Virus record (IMG/VR): IMGVR_UViG_3300009161_000033
Location: 28,037-92,036 of that record
Direction: 5' to 3' (one strand)
Origin: a virus
Length of the DNA: 64,000 bases
The notes below the pieces were generated by a model. It worked only from the letters and a program-made list of their open reading frames with translations, was not told the DNA's origin and searched no databases. Below, piece after piece: positions 19,850 through 29,859 of the stretch (positions are counted from its first letter, which is position 1; each line of letters starts with the position of its first letter). A program made the position numbers and the translations under genes.

Positions 19850-20305
19850 ATGGCAGAAGGAAAAACATATGGAGTTAATTTCCCTTTTAGAGATTCTTTA
19901 AAAGGTAACTATCTTTCTTTATCACAAACCGCTGATGAGGAGGTAAGAAGTAGTTTAATTCATTTATTATTAACAAGAAAAGGTACAAGATATTATTTAC
20001 CTGATTTTGGAACAAGATTATATGAATATATTTTTGAACCTATGGACGCTCCTACATTTTCTGATATTGAGTCTGAAGTTAGAGATTCGGTGGCGGAATA
20101 CATTCCTGGTATTACTATTACTAAAATTAGTGTCACCGCGGCATCGGATGGTGAAGAGGACAAAGGAACTTACGTTCAAGGGGACACAAGAGTTTACCGA
20201 GTACCTGGTATTAGTGAAAAGGAACACACTGCCAAAATTAAAATAGATTATATCATTACGGATTCCGCTTTTAATCAGAGTGATTTCGTAATCATTAATA
20301 TTTAA
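19850..20305 (+). CDS. Baseplate wedge protein gp25-like (GPW/gp25 family)
   Basis: The 151-residue protein matches the gp25 family, found in contractile tails, R-type pyocins and type VI secretion. The conserved core is seen as LSQTADEEVRSSLIHLLLTR at about residues 24-43, then KGTRYYLPDFGTRLYEYIFE, with the Gly-x-Arg and FG-x-x-L pattern of the family. T4 gp25 is 132 residues, so length fits. It would join gp6 and gp53 in the inner wedge. The next gene, 6 nt downstream, is gp6-like, which is the standard order. Confidence 0.92.
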   Translation: MAEGKTYGVNFPFRDSLKGNYLSLSQTADEEVRSSLIHLLLTRKGTRYYLPDFGTRLYEYIFEPMDAPTFSDIESEVRDSVAEYIPGITITKISVTAASDGEEDKGTYVQGDTRVYRVPGISEKEHTAKIKIDYIITDSAFNQSDFVIINI

Positions 20306-20311
20306 TGATAT

Positions 20312-22150
20312 ATGGCAAATAAAAAAATATCGTATACTACGAGGGACTTTCAGTCAATAAGAACTGAATTAATTAATTTTACCCGAACATATTATCCTGA
20401 ACTAATTGATAATTTTAACGACGCGTCAGTATTTTCTGCGTTATTAGATTTAAATGCCGCGGTAAGTGATAACCTACAATTTAACATTGATAGAAGTATA
20501 CAGGAAACTGTATTACAGTATGCCCAACAAAGGTCTTCTATTTTCAACATTGCAAGAACCTATGGATTAAAAGTACCAGGTCAAAGACCTTCAGTTGCGT
20601 TAGTTGATTTTGCGATAACTGTTCCTGCGTTTGGAGATAAAGAAGATTTAAGATATTGTGGTATCCTTAGAAGAGGTTCACAAGTTAACGGTGCAGGACA
20701 AGTATTTGAAACGGTTTATGATATTGATTTTGCATCTGCCATTAATGCTGAAGGATACCCAAACAGATTAAAAATACCAAACTTTGATTCCAATAATAAA
20801 TTACTCAATTATACTATTGTTAAAAGAGAAACGGTTGTTAACGGGATTACCAAAGTTTTCAAGAGAGTAGTAACTGCAAATGATGTTAAACCATTCTTTG
20901 AAATGTTTTTACCTGAAAAAAATGTTTTAGGTGTGACAAGTGTATTATTAAAAGACGGTACTCAATACGCTAATATGCCCTCATCACAAGAATTCTTAGG
21001 TCTTGACAATAGATGGTACGAAGTTAAAGCTTTAGCTGAGGATAGAGTTTTCATTGAGGACCCTACTAAAGTATCTGACCAACCTGGAATTAAGGTAGGT
21101 AAGTATGTTGTTACAAGTGACAAATTTATTACCGAATACACACCTGAAGGTTTTATGAAATTAACTTTTGGTGGTGGTAGTCAGTCCGCTGATGAACAAT
21201 TACGAGAATTTGCTAGAAATGGTTATAAATTAGATTTGTATAAATACTCAAACAACTTGGCATTGGGTAGTACATTAAAAGCGAACACGACCATGTTTAT
21301 TCAATATAGAATTGGTGGAGGTACAGGAAGTAATTTAGGTGTTAGTGTTATTACACAAATTGGTACAGTTTCTTTCTTTGTTAACGGTCCTTCAGATTCA
21401 GTCAATACAAGTGTGGTTAATTCATTAAGTTGTAACAATGTAACCGCGGCAATTGGGGGAGCGGCATCACCAACAACTGAAGAGGTTAGAAACTTGGTGG
21501 CGTTTAACTTCTCAGCACAGAACAGAGCGGTTACTGTAAATGACTATGATTCGTTAATTAGAACAATGCCATCACAATTTGGGGCACCTGCAAAGGTTGC
21601 AATAACTGAGGAGAATAACAAGATTAAAATTAAAATGTTATCTTTTGACGACTCAGGTAAATTAACCGAAATAGTATCAGACACATTAAAGAATAATGTT
21701 GCAAACTACCTATCCAACTATAGAATGATTAATGATTACATCTCAGTTGAAACCGCAAGTGTTATTGATTTGGCGATGAATATTGATGTTGTTTTAGATA
21801 ATAGCCAAACTCAAGGAGCGATAATTTCTCAGATTGTAAACATTGTTACAAATTACTTTGACCCAGCAAATAGACAAATGGGTGAGAATGTTTATGTTTC
21901 AGAAATTAGAAGGTTAATTCAAGCAGAAAATGGAGTTATCTCGGTATCAGGAATCCAAGTATTCAACAAGGTTGGAGGACAGTACTCATCATCTCAAACG
22001 TCACAAGCTTATTTAGACAGTACAACAAGAGAAATCCAATTAATTGATGAGACAATCTATGCTGAACCTAGTCAAACTTATCAAGTTAGGTTCCCAAACA
22101 AGGATATTAACGTAAGAGTTAAGAATCTATCTACAGTTAATTTCTCCTGA
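20312..22150 (+). CDS. Baseplate wedge protein gp6-like (gpJ family)
   Basis: The 612-residue protein corresponds to T4 gp6 (660 residues) and the gpJ family; it would form the inner ring joining wedges around the hub. The N-terminus has ISYTTRDFQSIRTELINFTR, a family hallmark. A Gly-rich turn (YRIGGGTGSNLGV) lies at about residue 330, and NFSAQNRAVTVNDYDSLIRT at about 395-415 is the conserved gpJ-like element. The C-terminal domain has VYVSEIRRLIQAENGVISVS. It follows gp25 directly and ends in a 72-nt gap before the next large tail gene. Confidence 0.9.
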   Translation: MANKKISYTTRDFQSIRTELINFTRTYYPELIDNFNDASVFSALLDLNAAVSDNLQFNIDRSIQETVLQYAQQRSSIFNIARTYGLKVPGQRPSVALVDFAITVPAFGDKEDLRYCGILRRGSQVNGAGQVFETVYDIDFASAINAEGYPNRLKIPNFDSNNKLLNYTIVKRETVVNGITKVFKRVVTANDVKPFFEMFLPEKNVLGVTSVLLKDGTQYANMPSSQEFLGLDNRWYEVKALAEDRVFIEDPTKVSDQPGIKVGKYVVTSDKFITEYTPEGFMKLTFGGGSQSADEQLREFARNGYKLDLYKYSNNLALGSTLKANTTMFIQYRIGGGTGSNLGVSVITQIGTVSFFVNGPSDSVNTSVVNSLSCNNVTAAIGGAASPTTEEVRNLVAFNFSAQNRAVTVNDYDSLIRTMPSQFGAPAKVAITEENNKIKIKMLSFDDSGKLTEIVSDTLKNNVANYLSNYRMINDYISVETASVIDLAMNIDVVLDNSQTQGAIISQIVNIVTNYFDPANRQMGENVYVSEIRRLIQAENGVISVSGIQVFNKVGGQYSSSQTSQAYLDSTTREIQLIDETIYAEPSQTYQVRFPNKDINVRVKNLSTVNFS

Positions 22151-22178
22151 TAATTTATTTTAATAATTTATGGTTTAT

Positions 22179-22216
22179 CTTTTTGAAAATGGTATATAAA
22201 CTATTTATCAAAAAAG
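22179..22216 (+). promoter_or_regulatory. TATTTAT box at an inverted repeat before the 1684-residue tail protein
   Basis: CTTTTTGA and TCAAAAAAG form an imperfect inverted repeat; TATTTAT at 22202-22208 abuts its right arm, 21 nt before the ATG. The arrangement resembles the box-in-hairpin upstream of gp25. Candidate late promoter. Confidence 0.3.
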
Positions 22217-22222
22217 ATTTAA

Positions 22223-25200
22223 ATGTCAAATTCATATAGAATAAGAACTCAAGTAGGTGTAGATAAATCAATTAAAGTATTAATTGACCAAGAATTTGAA
22301 TATCTTGAAATTTTATCACTTAAAGTACTACAGAGTCAAATTTACACAAGACAATGTTCAGACTATGGTGTTGTTATAGGTAGAGTCACCGCAAACGATG
22401 GTTTCGGTATTCCTAATGCCAAAGTTTCAGTTTTCATCCCATTAACTGATGAAGACTCAAACAACCCAATAATTTCTGACTTATATCCATACAAAACTTT
22501 ATCAGAATTAAATGAAGATGGGTATAGATATAATTTATTACCTTATATTCAATCATATAGTGAACATACCCCAACAGGAACTTTCTTCACTAAGAATGAT
22601 GTTTTAGTTGACCCTACATTAATTGAGGTTTACGACAAATATTTTAAGTATACTGCAAAAACTAATGATAGTGGTGACTACATGATATTTGGTGTTCCTG
22701 CAGGACCCCAAACAATTCATATTGATGTTGATTTATCAGACATTGGTGAATTTTCATTATCACCTCAAGATTTGGTTAGAATGGGGGTTGCCTCACCTAA
22801 TCAAGTTGCTGGAACCAAGTTTAAATCGTCAACTAATTTAAATGAACTACCTCAGATTATATCAATAAATAGAGTTATTGAAGTTGAGCCATTATGGGGA
22901 CAACCCGAAGTTTGTAATTTAGGTATTACAAGAACAGACTTTGATTTAACGGGTGAAGTGAACATTACAATTACTCCGACATCTATTTTTATGGGGTCTA
23001 TCTTTTCATCTAATGACGACCAATTCCAAAAAAGAAACTGTAAACCAAAATTAAAACAAGGTAAGTTATGTAATTTAGTTACAGGTCCTGGTGAAATATT
23101 GGCAATTAGACAAACAATACAACAAGATTCTGCGGGACAACCTATATTAGAAACTGTAGATTTAGAAAGTGGTGGACAAGTTATAGATGAAAATGGAACA
23201 TGGTTAATTGACGTCCCAATGAATTTAGATTACGTCATTACTAATGAATTTGGTGAAAGAGTTCTTTCTAATGACCCTAATAAAGGAATTCCAACAAAGG
23301 GAAAATATCGTTTTAAGGTTAAGTGGAATCAATCACCTTCACTAAGTGAATCAGTTAAACGAGGGTATTTCTTAGTACCTAATGTTAGAGAATACGGGTG
23401 GTCATCAAGTAATGTTGACCCACTTAGACAATCCCCATCAAGTATAGTTTACCAAGAAGCAATCAAATCGTATTCATTCAGTTTAGATTGGAATGATTAT
23501 GCCGATGTGCAATCAGCAATTAATTGTGAGGATACTTTTTATGAAATGAAGTATAATAAAGTTTATACGGTGTCTCAAATGATTGACCAGTATAGACGAG
23601 GATATTTACCAAACCGTATGATTACGGTAAAAGACATTTTGGATGAATCGTGTGAGAGTGAAAATGTAAAATTCCCAACAAATGATTCAATCCTTAGATT
23701 TGATATTATTTATCTGTTGTTTGTTATGATGATGTTCATTTTCAAACCTACACTATACCTTTTATTAATTACCGTCCACATATTGGCGTTTTTCTTAATG
23801 TTAATTGGACCAATATTAGCGGTGATTGTTGGAGTTGTAATGGAGATTGTTTTTGTAATATGTAATTTTATTAACGGAATTATTTGGGCTATAAATTTAA
23901 TCCCTGGAGTAGATATTGATGGGTTAGATTGTCCATCACAACAAGACATTAAAGACGCGGTTAATAGTTGTTTAACATTATATAAAAAATTTACTCATTT
24001 AAATTTACCTAATTTATCTTACCCTGATTGTGAATTATGTTCATGTAAAGAAGGTGAATTGGTTGAAGATACAACATCAAGTGACCCGAGTACTTCAGGT
24101 CTTTATACAGGATTAACGGATTCAGGAATTAATAGTGTATTATCCCGATATCAAGTATTAAACAATTATAATATTATTGGGGCGAGTTATCCAGGAAACT
24201 TCCAAGGGATTATTGCAGGAGGTAATATTAATACCTCATCACCAACCGCAACAAGTAGAGCACCTCAAATGACTACATATGGAGATGATGGTGGAGGTAA
24301 TAGACATTTATTTACATCAAGTTTAACATTAGCAGAAAGAATAAACCTATTCAATAATAAAGCAAAGTACTTTGATGATTTAGGAGGGACTAATCCTGGT
24401 GGGGGACAAAATAGAATTAAAGTTACATTTGACACCGATTTAAATGTACCTGCAACAACCTACCATTACGATAATATTGTAATGATTTCATGTCAACCGA
24501 GTCAATTAGGTAATTTTCAATTAGGTCAAATAGTTTCATTTCAAGATGTAACATTAAGCGGTGATAAAAATTTAACAGGATATACTTTAACTAATCAGTT
24601 TGGGACCAATGGTATAACAGGAACCTCAATCAATGATTCAGGTAATATTACCGTTAGTTACGCTAATCCTGCAACACCAACAGGATTACCTGTTCAAACA
24701 ACGGTATATAATATTACCCAAAACCCTGACGATGCAAGTTATGCAAAATTTGCAATGGACGTTGAATACTTCCAAGTAATTACCGCGATGACTTATAATA
24801 CTTTTTCAGGATTAACAAATGCTACGGGGAGTGATTTGAGTTTAAATAAACGTTATTTGAATAATAACATGACATTCGCGTATGTTAGTTCAGATAACTG
24901 TGTTGCTCAGTTATCACCTATGGTTATCCCTATGAACCCATTACAGTTATATACCGATGGGGCATCACAAGTTTTAGTGTTCTTAGTTAGAGGTGTTGAC
25001 CCATACTCAACAAGAAAAAATAATTCATATGATTTTAGTAGAATTTTTGGTTATTCATCATGGAATCAACCAGGGTTAACTGTTACAGGTAGTTTTAAAT
25101 TAAATCACCCTATAAAAGGAGGTTTAGGTTCGGTAAAACATAATATGACGAGTAATGTCACGTCAATTGACTTGACAACTTCAGAATATCTTTATTATGA

Positions 25201-27277
25201 ATCTTTTCACTTTCAACCTGAAACAAACCCATCAAACGCGGGATTCTCAGCATTTACATCTAACTTACCGTCTTATTATTCATCATTAGATTCTACAACA
25301 TTTGGATTTACACCTACGGGTGGAGTTGGGATGTCAATCGCTTGTGACAATGGAATTTATAACGTTGCATCAGTTAAAACACAATCATCAAATCCTTTAT
25401 CAAGTGTTTCTCAAAACGGATTCACTATTGAATGGGATGGTTCATCTTCTTTACTTGGATGTGGTCCTAATGATTTATACTTTACATGGTCAACTAATTC
25501 ATATCCTACTGATAATAGAGGATATTTTGAAAGAGAGATTGTTGAAGGTGGTTCGGTAATGTTACAAAGAGTACAATTAACACCTGAAGGAACAATATAT
25601 AATAAATCATTTTATTATGCACCAAGATACTCAAATTCTACGGTATATAATTATAATGGTTTAGGAACTAATAACCGTCAGATTATTATGAGGTCAGATA
25701 GGTTACCGTTATCAACAAGTGTACAAGAGACGGCAAATAACAGTTTCGCATTACAAAATAACTCAACGTTTGCAGCATATTTAATTAGTGATGACGGAAC
25801 ATCTTTAAATGTTGGTGGTACGGCTTCTAACTCACCATCAGTTGCTGAAGGAGGTGAAACGCAGGAAGAAGGATTACCATCATTTACTCCAAATGTATTA
25901 GCGAGTTTTAGTTGTGGACAAATGGTTCCATTAAATTGTTATTATGATAATTCAGGAGAAATTGCAATTGAGAATGTTGGAAATAACTGTTATGAGAATG
26001 GAGTTACGGGTAGTAAAATTATGGAAAATGGTTGTTATGTTACGGTAACTGCAATATTTCTTTCATTACCAAAAGATATTCAGTTGTTAACTGAATGGAC
26101 ATCAAGACTACAAATTACCTTTGGTGCTTGTAGAGACGTATGGTCACATATTTTCACAAATAATTGGATTAACGGAACGTTATACGCATTTTCATTTAAA
26201 AATGATAGATTCTTTAATAGTCAAAATGTTCCGTCAAGTTATTACTGTAAAGACACTATTATATTACATCCAACAACTAATAATTTTTACTACAGAAGTA
26301 GTCCTTGGAACGGTTCAGGGTTTATTGGTGCAAACGCTCCAAACGGGATTTTTGGACCTGATGGGGGTAACGACAAAAACCTTAAATTCCCAACGACTAT
26401 AATGGACTTAGGACCAAGAAGTCAGTACCTACAAGAGATTGTCATGTCAGATGATTATGATGGGTATGTTGTTAATAAATTAAATTCAACAACTTTTACA
26501 GATGTGTCAGAAATTTTAAATTTATTAATTATTAGTAGATTAACAAATACAAGTTTCTTGGGTCAATTAATTGGTGTTGGTGGTGGTAATATATTATCAT
26601 ATTTTAATCAAAGAGGTAAACGATTTGTTGACGCGGATTACGCTCAAATGTTATCCATTAGTTCTGAATTAGGTGTTGCGGACTTTGAGCCTGATAATTA
26701 CCCACCAATAGTTGGAGCTCAAGACCCAGTCTATTTTAACGGTGCTGGTAGTTCAGATGGTATTATTGGTATATTCTTTTCTTCGGATACTCAAGTTAGA
26801 GATTACATAACACCTAAAAGGACCATAATTGACAATACTGCAACGGTCACTAACCCATGCGGATTTAATTACTTTAGTGTATTCACACAAGAAGTTCCTT
26901 TTTACCAATGGGAGGTTAAAACAGGAAACCCTGACAGTATTTTTGGTTCCCAAAGTAATGATTGGTATACAACACCAATAAGTGGAGGTAATTTCTTTAC
27001 TCACAAATATCAAACAATGGACAGGATAGATATTAATTCAAGATATTTTAGAACTAATGGAAGTACTGAGACTAAAGACTTTAAAGGTTATATTTATTCA
27101 GTTGATGGTTCAGGTAATTATGACCCTAATACGGCGTCTCAAAATCCTAATAATCCATTACCAAGAACAATAACCGTGGGAGCACCATTCCATTTTTATT
27201 TTGGTTTAAAGAAAGGTAAAACTGCGTTTGATAGATTTGCTGCTAAATGGATATCATTTGAAACAATAACAGATTAA
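22223..27277 (+). CDS. Very large virion protein with internal hydrophobic membrane-like region
   Basis: The 1684-residue protein has no T4 equivalent I can name. Residues about 45-180 look like a carboxypeptidase-regulatory/CNA-B-type beta sandwich (VIGRVTANDGFGIPNAKVSV, later TNDSGDYMIFGVPAGPQTI). Residues about 494-563 form a strongly hydrophobic stretch long enough for two or three membrane segments (LLFVMMMFIFKPTLYLLLIT, then ILAFFLMLIGPILAVIVGVV, then INGIIWAINLIPG), followed by cysteine pairs (CELCSCKEG). The rest is a Ser/Thr/Asn/Gly-rich beta-type region typical of tail or fibre proteins. Its place after gp6 and 1 nt before the next tail gene supports a baseplate-attached role. A buried hydrophobic region is unusual for a tail protein. 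Confidence 0.75.
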   Translation: MSNSYRIRTQVGVDKSIKVLIDQEFEYLEILSLKVLQSQIYTRQCSDYGVVIGRVTANDGFGIPNAKVSVFIPLTDEDSNNPIISDLYPYKTLSELNEDGYRYNLLPYIQSYSEHTPTGTFFTKNDVLVDPTLIEVYDKYFKYTAKTNDSGDYMIFGVPAGPQTIHIDVDLSDIGEFSLSPQDLVRMGVASPNQVAGTKFKSSTNLNELPQIISINRVIEVEPLWGQPEVCNLGITRTDFDLTGEVNITITPTSIFMGSIFSSNDDQFQKRNCKPKLKQGKLCNLVTGPGEILAIRQTIQQDSAGQPILETVDLESGGQVIDENGTWLIDVPMNLDYVITNEFGERVLSNDPNKGIPTKGKYRFKVKWNQSPSLSESVKRGYFLVPNVREYGWSSSNVDPLRQSPSSIVYQEAIKSYSFSLDWNDYADVQSAINCEDTFYEMKYNKVYTVSQMIDQYRRGYLPNRMITVKDILDESCESENVKFPTNDSILRFDIIYLLFVMMMFIFKPTLYLLLITVHILAFFLMLIGPILAVIVGVVMEIVFVICNFINGIIWAINLIPGVDIDGLDCPSQQDIKDAVNSCLTLYKKFTHLNLPNLSYPDCELCSCKEGELVEDTTSSDPSTSGLYTGLTDSGINSVLSRYQVLNNYNIIGASYPGNFQGIIAGGNINTSSPTATSRAPQMTTYGDDGGGNRHLFTSSLTLAERINLFNNKAKYFDDLGGTNPGGGQNRIKVTFDTDLNVPATTYHYDNIVMISCQPSQLGNFQLGQIVSFQDVTLSGDKNLTGYTLTNQFGTNGITGTSINDSGNITVSYANPATPTGLPVQTTVYNITQNPDDASYAKFAMDVEYFQVITAMTYNTFSGLTNATGSDLSLNKRYLNNNMTFAYVSSDNCVAQLSPMVIPMNPLQLYTDGASQVLVFLVRGVDPYSTRKNNSYDFSRIFGYSSWNQPGLTVTGSFKLNHPIKGGLGSVKHNMTSNVTSIDLTTSEYLYYESFHFQPETNPSNAGFSAFTSNLPSYYSSLDSTTFGFTPTGGVGMSIACDNGIYNVASVKTQSSNPLSSVSQNGFTIEWDGSSSLLGCGPNDLYFTWSTNSYPTDNRGYFEREIVEGGSVMLQRVQLTPEGTIYNKSFYYAPRYSNSTVYNYNGLGTNNRQIIMRSDRLPLSTSVQETANNSFALQNNSTFAAYLISDDGTSLNVGGTASNSPSVAEGGETQEEGLPSFTPNVLASFSCGQMVPLNCYYDNSGEIAIENVGNNCYENGVTGSKIMENGCYVTVTAIFLSLPKDIQLLTEWTSRLQITFGACRDVWSHIFTNNWINGTLYAFSFKNDRFFNSQNVPSSYYCKDTIILHPTTNNFYYRSSPWNGSGFIGANAPNGIFGPDGGNDKNLKFPTTIMDLGPRSQYLQEIVMSDDYDGYVVNKLNSTTFTDVSEILNLLIISRLTNTSFLGQLIGVGGGNILSYFNQRGKRFVDADYAQMLSISSELGVADFEPDNYPPIVGAQDPVYFNGAGSSDGIIGIFFSSDTQVRDYITPKRTIIDNTATVTNPCGFNYFSVFTQEVPFYQWEVKTGNPDSIFGSQSNDWYTTPISGGNFFTHKYQTMDRIDINSRYFRTNGSTETKDFKGYIYSVDGSGNYDPNTASQNPNNPLPRTITVGAPFHFYFGLKKGKTAFDRFAAKWISFETITD

Positions 27278-27278
27278 T

Positions 27279-29069
27279 ATGGGGAATAGACAAGATACAA
27301 GAGTTATATTAGGTTCGTTAAGGTATAAATCGGCCCCTGACACAACATTGTTGTTTGAGGTTCCATTAATACAAACAACAAAAGAAAATGTTGAGTTTGA
27401 TAGAAGTATTGATGTTGACTTAGAACAAGTTTTTAACGATGAAAGACAAAACTCAGACATTATTAGACCAACTTGTAAGTTCTCCTTACTTTTTGAAAAT
27501 GCTTATTCAGGGTTCACTAATTATCCACCATTTGAAAATAATTTATATTATTTAAATGCTGAGACCGCAGCAATTGCATCATGTGGGTTACCTAATCCGT
27601 TGTCAGTTTCTTGGACAGGATTACCACAATATAATGAATTTGATTTTATTAGAACAGATTATAATGTACCTGGTTATACCCAACCACCGAATCAACATTT
27701 AAATTTTATACCTAAAAGTGCATCAAGTTATAATTGGAATTTTTATATGAGTTATGCGTATGAAAACGATTATACAAAACCTATGACCGCAACGGATAAA
27801 AAAACAAACACTGTTTTAAATTGGATAGTTGGTGACGGGATACCGTTTATTATTGAAAACACGGTATATAAAGGAATAAATACCGTTTCATTTAGATGTC
27901 CTGTTAAACATGGGATGTCAGTCGGGGATTCGGTTAAACTAAGTATTAATTATAATGGGGAAGACATTTTTCAAATAGATTCATTAGGTAATAGTACTTT
28001 TGATAGTGACCTTTATGTTTTTAATCTTATCAATGTTGGGTATTTAGGAACCACATTTAATAACGGAACTACGGGAACTGCTAAACGAATAATTATTAGG
28101 GATAGTGTTGATGACACTATTTCTACATACTATGTTAGACGAAACAAGATATTAACTAATTCTGATAATGCGGTTTTAGTCAAAGCGGGGTTTGAACAAA
28201 ACATCTTTGGAGAAAAGAAAAAATACGAAAGTAGTGGATATACCCCAACTCAAACCGCAAGAGTTTCAATTAAAGAAGGTTCACAATCATATACTTTATC
28301 TTTTAATAAAGACATTTTAGTTAATCCTATTAGAGATAATCAAAAAAGACCAATCACTGAATTATATTTTACGGTTGTTTATAAAGGTTATTTTGGGTGG
28401 ATGTTTGGAATTCCTAATAGTACAGGTGGATATTATGGTTTAAAACAAGGTTACGATTTTAATTTACCATTAAATTCATTAGGTCAACCTAGTAGTTGGT
28501 GGAGTAATTCAAATTCAAACTCGGATGCTAATTTATCTGTCGGTACTTATAGTACTTCGGAAAGTGTTGGATATGGACCAGGTGGAGGACCAATTACCTT
28601 TACTTATATTAAATCACTAAATGAAGGTGAAATAATTGATGGGGATTATTGTGAATGGAACGACTACGAACAAAGTGAAAGAGTTATCTCAAATCTATTT
28701 CATAAATTAAGGTACAATCCCTTTTCATTTAGAATTGGTACAACACCATCAAATCAACTTGGATATTATTATCAACCTCACCACGTCTTAACTACAAAAG
28801 TATTTTCGGATTATATTGAAAATGGAAACCCTGTTAATGTGGTCGGAATACCCGATTACGCTCATTTCTCAACAACACAGAATTTATTTATATGGAGAGA
28901 TTTATATCCATATGGTTTTATTGATAGTACAGGAATAGGTGTTAATTATCCATTTTTAAATGGTACTCATTACCCGTTTAAAAACATTATTTTCAGAATA
29001 ATCCCTGAAGGAACTAATTATAAAGAACAAACCATAATCGCAGAACCAATATCAGATAATTGTGAGTAA
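27279..29069 (+). CDS. Tail/baseplate structural protein, unknown family
   Basis: The 596-residue protein starts 1 nt after the previous stop and overlaps the next gene by 8 nt. I do not recognise a domain. It is rich in aromatic residues, Asn, Ser and Thr with many short beta strands, and has few charged clusters, like other phage tail proteins in this block. The N-terminus (NRQDTRVILGSLRYKSAPDT) is followed by an acidic region, and a Gly/Ser turn region with SWWSNSNSNS lies near residue 410. Its function is inferred only from position among gp6-like, gp7-like and fibre genes. Confidence 0.7.
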   Translation: MGNRQDTRVILGSLRYKSAPDTTLLFEVPLIQTTKENVEFDRSIDVDLEQVFNDERQNSDIIRPTCKFSLLFENAYSGFTNYPPFENNLYYLNAETAAIASCGLPNPLSVSWTGLPQYNEFDFIRTDYNVPGYTQPPNQHLNFIPKSASSYNWNFYMSYAYENDYTKPMTATDKKTNTVLNWIVGDGIPFIIENTVYKGINTVSFRCPVKHGMSVGDSVKLSINYNGEDIFQIDSLGNSTFDSDLYVFNLINVGYLGTTFNNGTTGTAKRIIIRDSVDDTISTYYVRRNKILTNSDNAVLVKAGFEQNIFGEKKKYESSGYTPTQTARVSIKEGSQSYTLSFNKDILVNPIRDNQKRPITELYFTVVYKGYFGWMFGIPNSTGGYYGLKQGYDFNLPLNSLGQPSSWWSNSNSNSDANLSVGTYSTSESVGYGPGGGPITFTYIKSLNEGEIIDGDYCEWNDYEQSERVISNLFHKLRYNPFSFRIGTTPSNQLGYYYQPHHVLTTKVFSDYIENGNPVNVVGIPDYAHFSTTQNLFIWRDLYPYGFIDSTGIGVNYPFLNGTHYPFKNIIFRIIPEGTNYKEQTIIAEPISDNCE

Positions 29070-29859
29070 TAAATTTTTATTTACCATTCCAAAAGGAAAC
29101 AAAACAATTGATTTACCAATAGAAATTAAATGGGATTTTTATGGTAGAGATGATAGTATTGAACTGTATGAGGAAGAAGTTTTAGTTGATATTATTGGAG
29201 TCCCTAAAGATTTTGAAATTTTAAGATTTAGTCATAATTCTTATATTCCTTATGAAGAAACCGCAATAAAATATGATTTTTATTTTTATAGTGGGGTGTC
29301 AAGTAATGTTAGTGCGTCAACATCAACTGATTGGGTTAATAGTTATTTAGCTGAAGGATTTCAAGCTGATGAAGTGTATTACTACACCAAACCATTTACT
29401 AAGTCATTTTTTAAACTTGATTTTTACGATACTAAAGAAGCCCAAAGTCAAACAAATTATTTTACAATTATAATACCTGTACAACAAGGTGCGACTGAAA
29501 ATGTAAGTATTTCACCACTAACCCCTAATGTTAATATTAGAATACCATCATATAAATTAGATTTTGTTGGAGATAAGGAAGGGTTTTTTATTTATTGGTT
29601 AAAAAATGAATTATTCCTTAACATTGATACTTTTTATATGACCGCAAAATTCTTTGACGGTAGATTAGGTGTCTTTGTTAAGATGATGAACGAACCACAA
29701 TCATCGTTACCTGATAAATTCAACTTTGACGCTAGCCGTTATTTTTATAACAAAGTGGTTTTAGATTACACAACAAAAACTTATGAAGTGTTTAATTATT
29801 TAGATAACCGAATAGGTACGGGAACACCGATAAAATGGTATGAATATGTTAACCCATAA
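29062..29859 (+). CDS. Tail/baseplate structural protein, unknown family
   Basis: The 265-residue protein starts with GTG inside the end of the upstream gene (GTGAGTAA, an 8-nt overlap) and ends in a TAATG overlap with the next gene. Sequence is mixed beta with many aromatics (FLFTIPKGNKTIDLPIEIKW, YYYTKPFTKSFFKLDFYD). There is no membrane segment and no recognised motif. The tight coupling on both sides suggests it is made in fixed ratio with its neighbours, probably as part of the same virion complex. Confidence 0.7.
   Translation: MSNKFLFTIPKGNKTIDLPIEIKWDFYGRDDSIELYEEEVLVDIIGVPKDFEILRFSHNSYIPYEETAIKYDFYFYSGVSSNVSASTSTDWVNSYLAEGFQADEVYYYTKPFTKSFFKLDFYDTKEAQSQTNYFTIIIPVQQGATENVSISPLTPNVNIRIPSYKLDFVGDKEGFFIYWLKNELFLNIDTFYMTAKFFDGRLGVFVKMMNEPQSSLPDKFNFDASRYFYNKVVLDYTTKTYEVFNYLDNRIGTGTPIKWYEYVNP

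Noticed and set aside
23710-23949. Antisense frame across the hydrophobic region of the 1684-residue protein
   Set aside because: The hydrophobic plus-strand codons leave the reverse frame open; no promoter, coupling or motif.
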